This document shows, piece by piece, positions 34,780 through 46,090 of a stretch of 64,000 bases of DNA. Every line of letters starts with the position of its first letter. Positions within the stretch are counted from its first letter, which is position 1. The notes under the pieces were generated by a model. It was not told the origin of the DNA. It searched no databases and saw nothing but the letters and a program-made list of their open reading frames with translations. Where the stretch lies: positions 406,161 to 470,160 of the forward strand of contig BDGG01000014.1 in the NCBI GenBank assembly GCA_001949185.1, given 5' to 3'. The position numbers were made by a program, and so were the translations under genes. The DNA is from Ramazzottius varieornatus (taxonomy: Eukaryota > Tardigrada > Eutardigrada > Parachela > Ramazzottiidae).

Positions 34780-36641
34780 CTAGACCAAGTTGAGAAAGTC
34801 CTGCGTGGGCGGGTCGGTGCAAGGAGTCAGGTCGGTGCGGAAAACCGTCACTTGCAAATCAGCCTTGCTCATGCAGTAGGGCCTTAGCCTGATGTCGATA
34901 ACGTGATCAATCTTGTTCTTCTCAGCCGCAGTCAGTTCGTTGGGATGGACCCGAACATTAAGAAAGATATTGGGGTCGTCGCAAACGCCGGTGACAGTAT
35001 TTAGCTTGTTGCAGATGTAAGCAGTCTCGAAACCAGTGGAACTTGGTAGTACAGGACCAGATACACTAAAAGTGGCCGAATGCTGAAACAAATACGAACA
35101 GATATGAACATTGTTACGTACGGCCTGGATATAAAGGGATACTTACAAGGGTTATTCCCACCGTTGGCCGCGTCGAAGTGCTGAAGAAACGCCACTCCAT
35201 CCAGCCTAGACAGAAAGTCGATAGTCTGGTAGTCACCCACCCTCTGGCCGTTACCAGATAGAGTGGTGTGTTGGTACAGTTCGGCCATGTGGATAGCCAC
35301 CGTTGTCGTTGCGGGTAGACAGACCGGCTCCAAAAACACCGTGTTGTGGAAGAAGGCGATGTACACCTGCTCGTTGACGGACTTGCTCCTGTACTCAAAA
35401 AAGACTCCCACTTTCTGCAAAAAGACAATATATGTAAACAGTAGGGTTGATGCAGTAGTCTGCCTGTCCACTCGTGTCTTACTTACGTCGCGCTGGTCGG
35501 TCGGTACGGTGTTAGTGATTATGTTGGGCAAGCAGCCTTTGTTGGATGTTGGGAACCCGGAAGCCGGTGACTTGGTGGAGTTGGTGGTTGGTGACACTTG
35601 AACATATTCACCGTAGGCTCTAGCAGAGATGTCAAACTGACCAAGAGACAGATGCGAGTCAAAGCACGAAGTCGGTATTCTTATGAAGAAAATAACTTTG
35701 TTGGCCTCCATGTCTGTGCTTGTCAAGCGCTACACTCTACGCAGTTGTGCCGCGCAAGTCAGTTCTGGAGGGAGCTGGTGATGCACAAACTGTTTTGTCT
35801 GACATTTCTGTTAAAAAATATGGATAAAAGCCATGCTGAGCTGACGAAGTCCAATCAAATCATTGAATCCCGAGTGAATGGCTCATTACAAGGGAATTAA
35901 CAGCTTTCTCTGCAAACAAAGATGGGTCGGTTTGGCTCGAACAAAATCCTGGCCGCCAATGAAGAGTCCGGGAAGGAGGGCGTACGCACCGTACAAGCCT
36001 GTCACGATGACGTAAAGTAACTTGGTCGAAATTTCTGATTGGTCACAAGACGATCAGCTGATCGGCTGACGCGTTCTTCTAGCGCCGCATGGCATGCTTT
36101 CGTGAATTAATGAGAGTGTGTTAGTGCGCAGTTTGGAAAGAGCGTCGTCGCAGTCGACCCGCTAATCGTTCTACGGTCAATCAGAAGTTTGGATCAAAGA
36201 ATTTTACGTCATCGCGACAGGCTTGTGCGGGGTGTACGCTTTTCGTCCGGAACTCCGCAGTGGCGTTCAAGATTTTTGAGCCAAACCGCCTCACCTCAAT
36301 TTGTAGGAAAACTCTTCTCTATCTACCGTCCTAGTTCCTGACTCGGAGCTGGAGTACAGACGTAATTCCCTGTCATAATTCCCAGTTGCTGACAGCTCCT
36401 GCTGAGTTTTTGTCAGATACGAGGTTCGCACTTGGGTCGATGAGCAGGTAATGGTGTCAGCGTCATTGTTCACACCGAAGCTCAGACACTTCTTTTTGCA
36501 TCGAGGCGCGCCATCGATCTATAAATGGAGGTCAGTGTTCGCAAAATCAGTTCTATTCAATGAAATTGTATGCTGGTTCACCACAGCTGCTGACTGGACG
36601 CAGTCTTACTTTCCGTCGGATCTTGACGAGAAAGACCTTGG
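34780..36641 (-). CDS. Unrecognised Cys-containing, probably secreted protein
   Basis: Exons in transcription order are 36641-36610, 36518-36295, 35718-35487, 35414-35147 and 35082-34780. The first four join in consistent phases. Fragments include VFLVKIRRK, RCKKKCLSFGVNNDADTITC, IFFIRIPTSCFDSHLSLGQ, VGVFFEYRSKSVNEQVYIAF, FLEPVCLPATTTVAIHMAEL and a last exon with FETAYICNKLNTVTGVCDD and RTDLTPCTDPP. Spaced Cys, sequons and beta-strand-like alternation suggest an extracellular protein. The last splice is problematic: the strong GTAAGT donor at 35146 leaves phase 1, whereas the clearly coding frame of the final exon needs phase 0, so there is either an alternative donor, a frameshift or a sequence error. 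A 5' exon with the signal peptide was not found. No family is recognised. Confidence 0.5.
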
Positions 36642-36987
36642 CTGAGACAAAATAACAAACCATACATTACAGCGATCATTGCACTCGATCTGTTAATCTA
36701 GGTAATATGGTGAGTCCGAAGTCAAGTTCCGGATCTGGGACGTGTCCTAGAGACATGTCAAACTTGCCTGCTGGTACAGCCGTTCACGTTTGTGTACTTT
36801 TGATAAAGCTAATTAGAACTCACTCATAACTCCGAAAACGAAATGCCATCAAATCGTCCAAGATCAGTCAAAGGTTATTTGAGATTATAACAGCTCGAAA
36901 CTTCTAAAAGACCGCCTGTGGAAGGAATTAATTTTTCCTGTCTGATAATTGGTCATCTAACATATACGGGAGTCCCGGAAGTCAATA

Positions 36988-37138
36988 TAGAGATTAACTT
37001 GCCACTCCCGTTCAGTTTGCAACTGTAGCTACGGCCTTGCTCCGCCCCTTTCGTGACGTGTAACTACATTTTGCTTTCCGGAGCTCCCCTTACTTTCGAA
37101 AAATAGCGTAATTGGAGTTACGGTTGGCTAGCATTGGG
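36988..37138. repeat. Direct repeat, right copy
   Basis: Partner of the 34022-34168 repeat, same orientation. Together they bracket about 2.8 kb containing one gene. They could be two independent insertions of one short element, or long-terminal-like repeats of a larger unit. Confidence 0.6.
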
Positions 37139-39344
37139 AAGCATGGTGGCTGCCCAACTATTCAGAGTTCTGATCAGCTGCTGCGCTTATGAGTGACGTT
37201 GCAACTCATCTTAGCTACCGTGGGACTTTCATCTGACGGTGGCAACTTGATGTTTGTATTCTCTGACGATGTGAGGGCAGACGAGAGCGGTAGCGTCCGA
37301 GCGACCGCATAACGCCAAGCGCTTTCTTGTAAGCTTGAAAAACTCTACGCTTTTGCGAGCCTCGCTGAGCTACTAGTTGCAGGACACCCCCTGAAGTCCA
37401 CTCTGCGCTTTCAGACTTGCGTGAGTCTGCTGAGAACTGTCTAGCTGCTGATAATTGGCCTTCGTTCCGAAGAACGGACGCATTGCCGTCAAACGTGTAG
37501 CTACTGTACCGCTTACCAAAAAGAAACCATCACCCGCTTTTGTTTTTTGTTGCTCAATTCCCTTGTGAAAACGAAGGGTAGAAGTTCAGCCTACTACTTC
37601 GCGTTCGGATTCGTCAAAGTTAGATTGACCAGGGTGTTACTTTAGCGATCGTACCTTGAAGTGTAAGGGTAGTCAAACGGGGTGTAAAAGTGTAACCATA
37701 GAGGTTTGTTTCCTCACAAATTCTGAACAACTTCGTTAGCGAACTTGAGTGAGCTTGTCTCCTTGCTTGAGAATGTAACGTTTCCGGTTTCACTTGGAGT
37801 TCTGGTCGTGGACTTGAGCTGGTTTCCTTTCCGGATAGTTCTTCCCCAGTGCGGACACGCCTGTACAAATTATCTTCTGAATAATCGATATTGTTGTACA
37901 CGTACGACGAGAAATTAATGGGACAGTATAAACTATGGTGCAGGCGGAAAGGACAGCAAAATGAAAAAGTAACCGTGAAAAAGCGCGAAGCGAGCCGAAG
38001 ACGAGCGAACAGCTTGTTCAACTCGAATCTTCAGTTCATAAAAGCGGAGCGCAGCAATCGATACGAAACAATTTTGAGGAATTTATGGCTGTGCATTAAC
38101 AGCAAGTTTTTCGAAAAGTGTCGGACATAATGTATTCCATAATTTTACTCCCTGGTCAATGGCCGAGGACTATGGAGCCATGTGTGCCAAATTTATAGCA
38201 ATATGAATTTCCAGACTCCAGGTTCATAAAAGGTGGATCACAATACGGTGACGCTCTCCGATAACAACTATGATTAAAATTAGTGACAGCATCTTCGTTC
38301 TTACCGGTTCGGCGATACTGCAGTATGTAGCCGCTCTCTGACTTCGGTGTCACACATCATACGCTACCAGTTTTGCCGAAACGCTTACGCAAAGAACACG
38401 CAACAGTATTCTTCATAAAGTTTTGTTGGAATTACTGAAAAAGAGTCTACGCAATGACACAATATGTTCACATGAGTTAAAATTCCGTACAACAGAAATG
38501 CATAAATAGTGGCTACATATGAGTGATAAAAGATGTGAGAGAATAACGATAACGCTAAATCCAACAAGGAAGTACATGTCGAGTACTGTGATCGTATACC
38601 AGAATATCGAGTAGGATACAGATCAACTTAAACAGGTGAGAAGGTGTACTGTAACAACTGATGTACCGACAAACAAGGACGTGCACGTTTCGGCTAGATC
38701 TTGTGACTGAAGAAGCGCCATCTAGATTAAGTGGGCAAGAGCAAATACAGCTTCTCTCCTGCGCGGAAGCCGGTAACGATGAGAGCGATGGGAAGTGTAC
38801 AGCTGTAGGAAAGGAGAGTGACTGCCAGCGTACGTGCCACACGAGGTTCAGCACGGCATTGACAGACGGCGCTTTCAACCAAGAAAAAACAATATTCCAG
38901 AAGGATACGAGAAACTTCAAGTATATCCGTCTGTCAAGTCTTCGGAGTAAGTTTCCCGTAGCTCTAAAACCGAGAACCTGAAAACCATATAAACACTGTC
39001 AGTTTTGCTGGTTACCTTCAGGTGATTATTTTTCGGTGTCTCGCCCAACTCAACGATCAGCCAATCAATCGCTCCACTTTCCCGGATGGTAATTGGGCTG
39101 AAAGACTGAATTGAATGGTTGTAAGATTCGGTAACGAGTTTAAAGATGCTCGACGATTTGCTCTAAACTAATGCAATGAATCCGTCAGTCAGTCGATGTG
39201 GCTGACTGACTAACTGCCCACTTTTCCGAGAGTCGGCACTACCTTGTGGACGATCGATAAATTATGCTTATTTTTTCGCTGCATACCAATAGTAATAGCT
39301 TACCAATGATGTCTGGAATAAAAATGGCTGATGAGCCTGGGGCT
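37139..39344. other. No supported gene; one partial family B repeat
   Basis: The longest frames (37620-38021 minus, 38555-38920 minus, 38661-38981 plus) show no motif. A single family B arm lies at 37893-38000. The final 250 bases are presumably the 3' flank of the G alpha gene. Confidence 0.35.
37893..38000. repeat. Foldback repeat, family B, single arm
   Basis: GTACACGTACGACGAGAAAT then AATGGGACAGTATAAACTA and GGCGGAAAGGACAGCAAAA match one arm of the family B copies in order and orientation. No opposite arm is obvious nearby, so this is a truncated copy. Confidence 0.45.
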
Positions 39345-40487
39345 TTAGTATAGACCACTACTCTTGAGGTTATTGGCAATGATGACATCGGTGACAGCAT
39401 CAAAGACAAACTGAATGTTGGTGGTGTCAGTAGCGCAGGTCATATGGCAATATATTTCCTTGTCAGGTCCCTTATTCTTGGCTTCGAACCGTGCTTGGAT
39501 ATAGCTGGCCGCTTCAGCGTAATCCTGACTGCCAGTGTATTCTGGAAAGCAGATGGTCAAGGGCGACTTGCGAATCTTCTCAACGAAGAGGTCCTTCCTG
39601 TGAAAGTAACGAAACGGCATTGATAAAGGAAGCACTCGAATATGGAAAGAAAAGATTTTATACTGTACTGACTTGTTCAAAAAGAGAATGATGGAAGTTT
39701 GCGTGAACCATTTGTTATTACAGATGGAGTCGAACAACTTAAGGCTCTCCTGCATCCGATTGGTCGTTTCATCCTCGTGCAGCACCTGGTCGTACTCGCT
39801 CATGCTGACACAAAAAATGATGGCTGTGACGTCCTCAAAGCAATGGATCCACTTTTTCCGCTCGGAGCGTTGGCCCCCCACGTCGAAGAGCTTAAAGTGG
39901 AGGCCTTTGAAGGAGAACTGCACTTCGACGATGCCCGTCGTCTTGACACGTGTCCGCAGGATGTCTTGCTCGGTGGGACTGTAGTCTTTCTGCCCTAAGC
40001 GGTCCAGGTCGTCCAAAAAGTACTTTGCGGAATCATTGAGCTGATACTCGTTGGAACGGCTAAAGGACTCTTGGACGGCTGGATCGGCCCATAGACGCTT
40101 CATGGCCGCTAGCAAGTCGTCCGAGAAGGGCTCGACGTCTTCCATACGCGCAATGGTGTCCATTACCTGTTGTGTGTCGGCACGGAACTGTTCGCCCCTG
40201 CCAGCGGGGATGTTTAACGTGGCCATAGCCCGTAGGATGGCCGCCATGGATTGTGTGGTGTTGGAATAGACGACGGGCTTGTACTGCTTACAGTCCTCGG
40301 CGGTGAAACCACTCTCGTGGATAATCTTCATCTGCTTGACAATGGTTGATTTGCCTGATTCACCCGCGCCCAGCAAGAGTAACTTGATATCACGGTCCGC
40401 TTGCAGCTTGTCCTCCCGTAACTGCTTCTCAATGCCCTTGGTCCGTATCTGGGCCGCTCGTTCTTCCTGACTGACTGTACACCCCAT
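39345..40487 (-). CDS. G protein alpha subunit, Go class
   Basis: Two coding exons, 40487-39673 and 39597-39345, encode 355 residues, the normal length. The N-terminus [12 protein letters not shown] provides a myristoylation Gly2 and palmitoylation Cys3 and is Go-like. All nucleotide-binding elements are present: GAGESGKST (P-loop), RVKTTGIVE (switch I Arg), [12 protein letters not shown] (switch II with the catalytic Gln), NKKD (formed across the splice), TCATDTTN. The segment from [12 protein letters not shown] to the end is closest to Go. The C-terminus reads NNLKSSGLY, where Go and Gi proteins have a Cys four from the end: here it is Ser, so the pertussis-toxin ADP-ribosylation site is absent. 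It couples seven-transmembrane receptors to effectors at the inner plasma membrane. The 75-nt intron is in frame and stop-free. Confidence 0.92.
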   Translation of the reverse strand: MGCTVSQEERAAQIRTKGIEKQLREDKLQADRDIKLLLLGAGESGKSTIVKQMKIIHESGFTAEDCKQYKPVVYSNTTQSMAAILRAMATLNIPAGRGEQFRADTQQVMDTIARMEDVEPFSDDLLAAMKRLWADPAVQESFSRSNEYQLNDSAKYFLDDLDRLGQKDYSPTEQDILRTRVKTTGIVEVQFSFKGLHFKLFDVGGQRSERKKWIHCFEDVTAIIFCVSMSEYDQVLHEDETTNRMQESLKLFDSICNNKWFTQTSIILFLNKSVQYKIFSFHIRVLPLSMPFRYFHRKDLFVEKIRKSPLTICFPEYTGSQDYAEAASYIQARFEAKNKGPDKEIYCHMTCATDTTNIQFVFDAVTDVIIANNLKSSGLY

Positions 40488-42272
40488 CTTGAAGAAATTC
40501 AGGGTGAGACCAAGGAAAACGACAACACGATGAAGACCCGAGATCCCAGCAGATGGAACAATATAGATCAGAGATTAAGTGTCAAAAAGTGCAGAAAAAG
40601 GTATCATGAGAACCAGAGAGCCTTTTTTCCAGAAAGGTGTGGGTGGATAATTATTAGTTTTGGGCAGAAAGGATGACGAGGATGGAGAAATCATAATGTA
40701 GCCCGCTGTGGCACAGTATAGGGAGAAGACAGCGCCTGCATTTGTCCGCACGGGCTGCATTGAGGAAAAAGCGAACGGCTGCTGCGGCGTGTGTGCCTTT
40801 CTCCGACGGCAGCTCCGGCAATGCAAGCCTTGGTTTTAGTTCGAGGCTTTTTCTCCGGCTGGATCGATACAATGTTGGAACAACATGCGCCCATTGCAAT
40901 GTTCACTCATCGACTTGAGTGCTTTCTCAGATCGATAATCAGGCAGTGGTGGTGCTGGAGCTCTTCCTGGCGCAGGATCGAAAGACACAAGGCCCGAGTC
41001 TGTCTACATCTCCTCCGCCTTACTTCCTCCTCTCTCCCTTTCCCTTCCAGCTTCAGCCGACCAAGCTATCCTGCTGTCTATCGAGCCTCCACCAAGGGTG
41101 AACCGATACGCCGCTGTTCACGTTGACCAATTTTCACGTAAGCGTCCGACGAACCGTCGCTGAATATCTTTTTTCGATATGTGACGACATGATTTTTTCG
41201 ATGGGAAAAATCGATTATACTCGATTAGAAGAGAGCAAAGGTTTACGGGTTCGGGAGAATAAGTCTGCGACTACTTGTACAGTTGTATTATGTGTGAGGG
41301 AAATGGCAGACCAACGATTCAGGCCCGTTGTAATGCAAATCCCAAATATATTGAGCTGTATCCACATCGCGTTATCGATCGTTTCTGGCCGGATCGCTTG
41401 TAAGTGCGCACTGTTCACTGCGCTAATGTTATGCCGGAGATCAATGTTACACTATCCGAAACATTTGTACCGCTCCATGGTGGATTGTACTTTAATGCAG
41501 TGGTGGAGGCTGTGAGAAACTTCAAAAAAGAGTCCAGGGGAGAAGTCAGGAGCTATTCTGGGCGACATTAGTACTGGCACATACCACAGTACCAGACCGC
41601 AGGCGTTGAAGCGAACTCCTACGATCCACTGAAATTGTGCATGCACCCTATCAAACGTCTACCCGTCCTACGACATGCAAGACTAATCTAGGAGGAGCCG
41701 CGCTACCAACGAGAAAAAACGTTGGCTGAATGAGGGAAGCCGAGAAGACATTAGTTGTCAGAGAGGCGCACTCCGGAAGGCTATGGCAGATAACACGAGC
41801 AGACAACTTCCGTATACTTTCCGCTTTCGTCGGTGGACTGATGACACTGTGCGTGGTTCCTATTGGATCGGAAGTGCATCTCTATACACATGATTTCGGC
41901 CTTGCTCAGTGTCATCTGGATAATAGCACATCCGCGGATAGGGAAACGCGAACGTGCATCAAACAAAGACAAAGTACCGGGCCGTAACTTGAGCGGTAAC
42001 GGTTACCGGTTACCAGCGACTACATGCATGACATCACTCAATGGCAACCGTAAGAGCGAGGATGACATCACAAGATGATATCAAAGCATTGCGCGGGGTT
42101 TGATTGTTGATTGTTCTTGTGGGAAAGTACAAAATTTTTCATCATTCCGTTGAATCCGTTCCCAAAGTTTCTGCATTATTACCTCCTCTCACCCTTCGCT
42201 CCTCCTGCAAATTTTAGACGTCTTGCCGAAGAGAGTACCTGGGTCCTGTGGAACCCAGCTTCAGTCGTGGAA
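40488..42272. other. Divergent intergenic region between G alpha o and RNASEH2C
   Basis: Contains the 5' flanks of both genes. Frames at 40791-41126 and 41123-41515 (+) are unremarkable. AACGGTTACCGGTTACC near 41999-42015 is a short tandem/palindromic GGTTACC motif. No core promoter element is certain. Confidence 0.35.
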
Positions 42273-43241
42273 ATGGATGTGGTCATCGAGCAGCCCATCT
42301 CGCCTTCCTTGCCAGACGTCTCCACCTTGATCCATCACATGCCTTGCAACATCGCGCATAGCGGCGAAGCTTCAGTATCCGACTTTTTCCTCACCACGAT
42401 CGATACAGAAGAGGCTTTTTCAGCAGGTAAAATACTGCTCAAGAACATTCAGTGCTGAAACCAAAACCTACTAGACTATAATCAGTTCTTACAGAATCTC
42501 TCTCCGTAGGTGTCGATGGCGTTACGGAGAACGACAAATCTCTTGTCGCTAGCCACCATTTCTCCGCTTCCTTCCGTGGACGTCCCTTGAACGGAACCCA
42601 GCTAGATCTCAGGCCAAACTACACAGGTAACTCCTTGTCCGTAGCAGAGAAGATAGCTGCAGAAGAAACGCCAGAAAACCACAACAGAAAACGAAGCTGA
42701 AATTTTCGCACAGCCAAATCAACAATCAACACGCTTGATCTGGCATATCACGTGCTTTCAGTAATCTAACCGGAGTCACGTGGTTTCGACATTCGGTGTT
42801 TAGGCGACATTGTGCTACATGCTTCTCTGTCACGGTTGCTACAGTGGTTTGAGGTATGTAGGTCTGTGTCGTGGACCGTCTCGCTGCTTCACAACGCTGT
42901 TTTTGCTTCCAGGTCTGATCCTCGAACAGTCATCGAAAGAAAACCGCCTTACCTACGACCGTCAATCTTCCGAAGAATCTCGTGCGTGTAACACATGGAA
43001 GCCGGTGGCTAAATTCCAGTCGTTAACGTACTGGAACTGGGATAAGAAGCCCTCGAACGACGATAGCATCCAGCAAATGCTGCAGTGGGCTCGTCTTTCC
43101 GAAGCCGTAAGTGACTATTACTTCCGCGGAACTCACATTGGATCATCTGTAGCAGCTGTTTTTTGTTTTCAGCTGAGCAGGTCAGCGCGGGGCGAACAGA
43201 GCCACCCTGAACACTTCGTTGATTCCGATACAGAATCATAG
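42273..43241 (+). CDS. RNASEH2C: Ribonuclease H2 subunit C
   Basis: Four exons, 42273-42426, 42510-42626 (an alternative acceptor at 42494 is also in frame), 42913-43106 and 43173-43241, give about 177 residues, close to the usual 160-170. Family landmarks in order: HHMPCNIAHSGEASVSDFF (vertebrate 'H.MPC.I..dG.a.V..yF'), FSASFRGRPLNGTQLDLRPN, YTGLILEQ formed across splice 2, and KFQSLTYWNWDKKPSNDD followed by LQWARLSEA. The protein is an accessory subunit of the nuclear RNase H2 heterotrimer, which removes ribonucleotides from DNA and resolves RNA:DNA hybrids; with subunit B it scaffolds catalytic subunit A. The last 20 residues are acidic and poorly conserved. The ATG at 42273 is the first in frame shortly before the conserved domain. 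Confidence 0.85.
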
Positions 43242-43452
43242 TGTGAGACTGAAAACCCTTCAAGTTTCCCGCTTTTACATTCTTACTTTCGTTCCTTTTC
43301 TGTTTTTAGATTTATTTTCATTGATAGTGCTTCGTAGAACAATGGCCTTGATCCACATCACGAGAATAACCCGCTGAGGGTTTTGTTTTTGAAATTTAGA
43401 GACACTGGTGGGAGTCAAAGACTCGTACGATGCTGCGTCCATCCAGTCGTTC

Positions 43453-44136
43453 TCAGCGTCTTCCAAAGAGTTTGCTCAGGAAACTTTTTGAGGTAGTGGT
43501 TTCGACGATAGGTGTCGGCAGTCCTCGAATGCGGCAATCCGTACATTCAGGGCGATCTGATGGGTTTCGCACTTGTCCATGATCCACCCCCGAAGAGCCT
43601 TGTCCGAATAGCGTATCTTCCACTGGACGTTCCGTCGAACCGGTACGGCTAGGGCGATCGATGTCGCTGTTTCGGTTTCGCGACGAGAAGGACGAACCGG
43701 ACAACCGGTCCCGATCAGAGGAACTCGAGGAACGATCCCGATCCGAGCTCGAAGAACGGTCGCGGTCGGTACGATCAGGCTGTCCTCGGCTGGAGCTCGA
43801 AGAGCCGCTGGTGCCGAAGTCATGGTCCAGACCGTTCATGTCCATACTGCGATCCGATCCCGGTCCGAAAGAGGCACTGGTATCCCTTCGGGAAGGTCCC
43901 GAACGACTGTTCGAGCCTTGTCGTTCGCCGAAAGGATCATCGGGCGTGGGTATGAAGGTGCTGGAACCGCTGAAACGACCAGCTTTGGACGCACTACCTT
44001 GAAATCGCCCGCCATTGATAAAGCTGCCTCCGGAACCACTGAAATCGGTATCGGGACTGAAGTAAGTTGCGCAATGAGCAATTTGGATGAGAAGAAAAAT
44101 CCTTAAAGAGACAGGGATGATACAAACACGCGCCAT
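43453..44136 (-). CDS. Secreted Ser/Arg/Asp-rich low-complexity protein
   Basis: One exon, 227 residues. A clear signal peptide (RVCIIPVSLRIFLLIQIAHC) is followed by Gly/Ser/Phe-rich sequence (FSGSGGSFINGGRF; RFSGSSTF), then a long stretch dominated by Ser, Arg and Asp with tandem SSSDRDRSSS-type units (about residues 112-150). A C-terminal segment has CTDC and ends in a basic KSFLSKLFGRR. Charge alternation predicts intrinsic disorder. No known domain is present. It resembles RS/SD-repeat matrix, silk or cuticle-associated proteins only in composition. The overlapping frames on the opposite strand are shadows of the repeat. Function unknown. Confidence 0.6.
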   Translation of the reverse strand: MARVCIIPVSLRIFLLIQIAHCATYFSPDTDFSGSGGSFINGGRFQGSASKAGRFSGSSTFIPTPDDPFGERQGSNSRSGPSRRDTSASFGPGSDRSMDMNGLDHDFGTSGSSSSSRGQPDRTDRDRSSSSDRDRSSSSSDRDRLSGSSFSSRNRNSDIDRPSRTGSTERPVEDTLFGQGSSGVDHGQVRNPSDRPECTDCRIRGLPTPIVETTTSKSFLSKLFGRR

Positions 44137-44564
44137 TTTTTATGCCAGTAAATTTGTCTCAACTATCAGTAAATGAAAAAGGGACAATGTCTAAAGCGAG
44201 TGATATCGAAAAATGCCAAAGAATTTGTCGTGTGGCCGGAACCTGGTAGAAACACTAACTGAATGTTGGCCGGTCCCTCTGCAAAGTAACTGGAAGGCAA
44301 GACGGAAGTCGTGCATTCTTCGTGTTGTTTTTACCGCACTTGTCGGGCGAGTTTCATAAAGTTGTTTTTCTATTGTGCCAAAACCAGTTACGGAAAATTA
44401 GTCATGCAACATTCAACACCACGAAGACTTGTGACGCACAGCGACACAATATGCTGCATTATGCCTACGTGTAGAGAAAATAAAGGGAAAATTTATGCTA
44501 AAGTGATTCGTATGACACAAATCAAAACAAATTGGACGGTCGGAGGGGAAACAAAGAAATGTGG

Positions 44565-45413
44565 TCAGCGTCGTGTAACTCTGACTTGCTTCTCCCGAGC
44601 TTCTTTCAGCTTCCTCAACGACATAAATGTTGCTCGGGGATCGCGTTGCTCAAAACTAGAATACTTCCCTATATCATACGCCCCAGGACCAGGAAGCTGT
44701 GTTTCGGTCCACAGCGACACAGTCCTGCTCTGCCTGGGTTTCACTATAGACGGACCATGCCTCAGTTTCGCCAAGGTCGACTTTACCGGAACCTCCACCG
44801 TCTCTTTCGGCGGCTCCACCACCGCTCTGGTCAGTTGCTCCAATAAATTATTCATCTCGATTTTCTCCAACCCAGACCTCCGCATCCTTGGCCCAGTGTA
44901 TCGTAACGAGCTCGTTCGCGCAGCTTTCGGCTTAGTGGCGTCCACCCTAACATCATACGTCCATGCATGAGGTGAATTTCCCACCTGTATTTTAGGGAAC
45001 CGCGGAAGTGGAGAGTCGAACGACGCACGAGCGGCGTTGATGTGGCGCTCGGCTTTGCGAGGTAAGGTGTAGCGCGTGGGAGAAGGGACGCGGTACTTGG
45101 GTAGTTTGTGAATGACAACTGGAGTGTGCTGACGCGAACGTGGGTTGAGCTGGGCTTTCTTGAGTGAAGTCCGGTCGATGTTGTATTGACCGACTGATGG
45201 AAGGACTAGTGCTGATTGAGTTCGGGTTGGGAAACGGTCGACGCGCGAACTGAAAGCAGAAGTTGGTTTGGTCTTCTGTGTCAAGAGATCGGAGAGTTCT
45301 TTCTGACAAAGAAGGCGGGGTGTGCACGGAAGGTCTTGGCCGAATTTATCGGAGGGTTTGATACGACACGCACTGAAGGAGGATCTTGTAGGTCCGAAGG
45401 AAGGCTTTGATAT
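44565..45413 (-). CDS. SHIPPO-repeat-like (ODF3/CIMAP) protein, 3' exon
   Basis: The exon begins after a TTTTAG acceptor at 45414 and encodes about 282 residues; the start codon is in an upstream exon that I could not place with certainty (candidate frame 45880-45530). Sequence marks are KPSFGPTRSSFSACR near the start, VLPSVGQYNID, VPSPTRYTLP and, most telling, LPGPGAYDIGKYSSFEQR near the C-terminus. These are the 'F....R....PGPG.Y' units of sperm-tail and ciliary microtubule inner proteins. Only the last unit is perfect. The protein is basic and proline-rich, as in the family. A role on axonemal or outer dense fibre microtubules is inferred. Confidence 0.55.
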   Translation of the reverse strand: MSKPSFGPTRSSFSACRIKPSDKFGQDLPCTPRLLCQKELSDLLTQKTKPTSAFSSRVDRFPTRTQSALVLPSVGQYNIDRTSLKKAQLNPRSRQHTPVVIHKLPKYRVPSPTRYTLPRKAERHINAARASFDSPLPRFPKIQVGNSPHAWTYDVRVDATKPKAARTSSLRYTGPRMRRSGLEKIEMNNLLEQLTRAVVEPPKETVEVPVKSTLAKLRHGPSIVKPRQSRTVSLWTETQLPGPGAYDIGKYSSFEQRDPRATFMSLRKLKEAREKQVRVTRR

Positions 45414-46090
45414 CTAAAACGGCCACAAAGCTGAAATGAATTTCGCAGAGGTTGGAAACTAAACTTTGAAGGTTACTTGTAACTTTGGCTGGCAGTGTGG
45501 AACGGATTTACTGGCCGGGATAGTTGTACCACCGCGACGGCAAAATGTGGAGGGTATGGCGGGTTTCCGCGAAGGGATGGACGGTGCCTGAAGATGGCGC
45601 GATAGTCGATTCCCGGGTTTGGGATGCAACATGGCTTGACCGGAATATTCTTAGGTAAAGTCAACTGTGATAAAAAGCATTTCTTGATTCGGTTACCAGG
45701 GATAAAAGAACGCAAAAAAGCCTGAAAGAGAGGGAACTGCACACCAGGTGGACCGGAAGTAAGTCTCGGTGAAGATCTGTTGATCGCGATGACGTCAACC
45801 ACAGGCGGGTCCACTGCACAGATTGCGAAAACACAAACGGAGATTTCAAACTTCGCGTACGGTTCACCAAAACCATCCACTGAACGGCAGGTCAGCCAGC
45901 CAGCCAGGGCATATCAGCACATGACATTGCTGCCTATTGCACGTTTGTGAATTGTGGCTTCCACCCTTGATTGATATATTTCCGTAACGCTACCATTTTG
46001 GAGTTCTCGGTTTTCATTAATTCTGGATTCTGTTGTTTTATTTCTCGATCTCCTGTTTCAGGCTTCAACCGAGCAACTGGATTCCTGTCG
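45414..46090. other. Head-to-head interval between SHIPPO-like and chromodomain genes
   Basis: The minus-strand frame 45473-45880 may be an upstream exon of the SHIPPO-like gene: a donor after ...QLSRP (CCA/GTAAAT) would be in the right phase for the exon at 45413. Its protein has little resemblance to the family, so this stays tentative. The + strand holds the chromodomain gene's 5' flank; a TTTCAG acceptor near 46060 suggests a non-coding 5' exon. Confidence 0.3.

Noticed and set aside
35114-35428. 104-codon minus-strand frame overlapping an exon of the 34.8-36.6 kb gene
   Set aside because: The alternative frame is Ser/Thr/Arg-rich noise, while the other frame gives a Cys-bearing, phase-consistent protein chain.
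44311-44970. 219-codon plus-strand frame over the SHIPPO-like gene
   Set aside because: Antisense shadow: the minus strand carries the PGPGAYDIGKY repeat, and the plus frame has no recognisable features.
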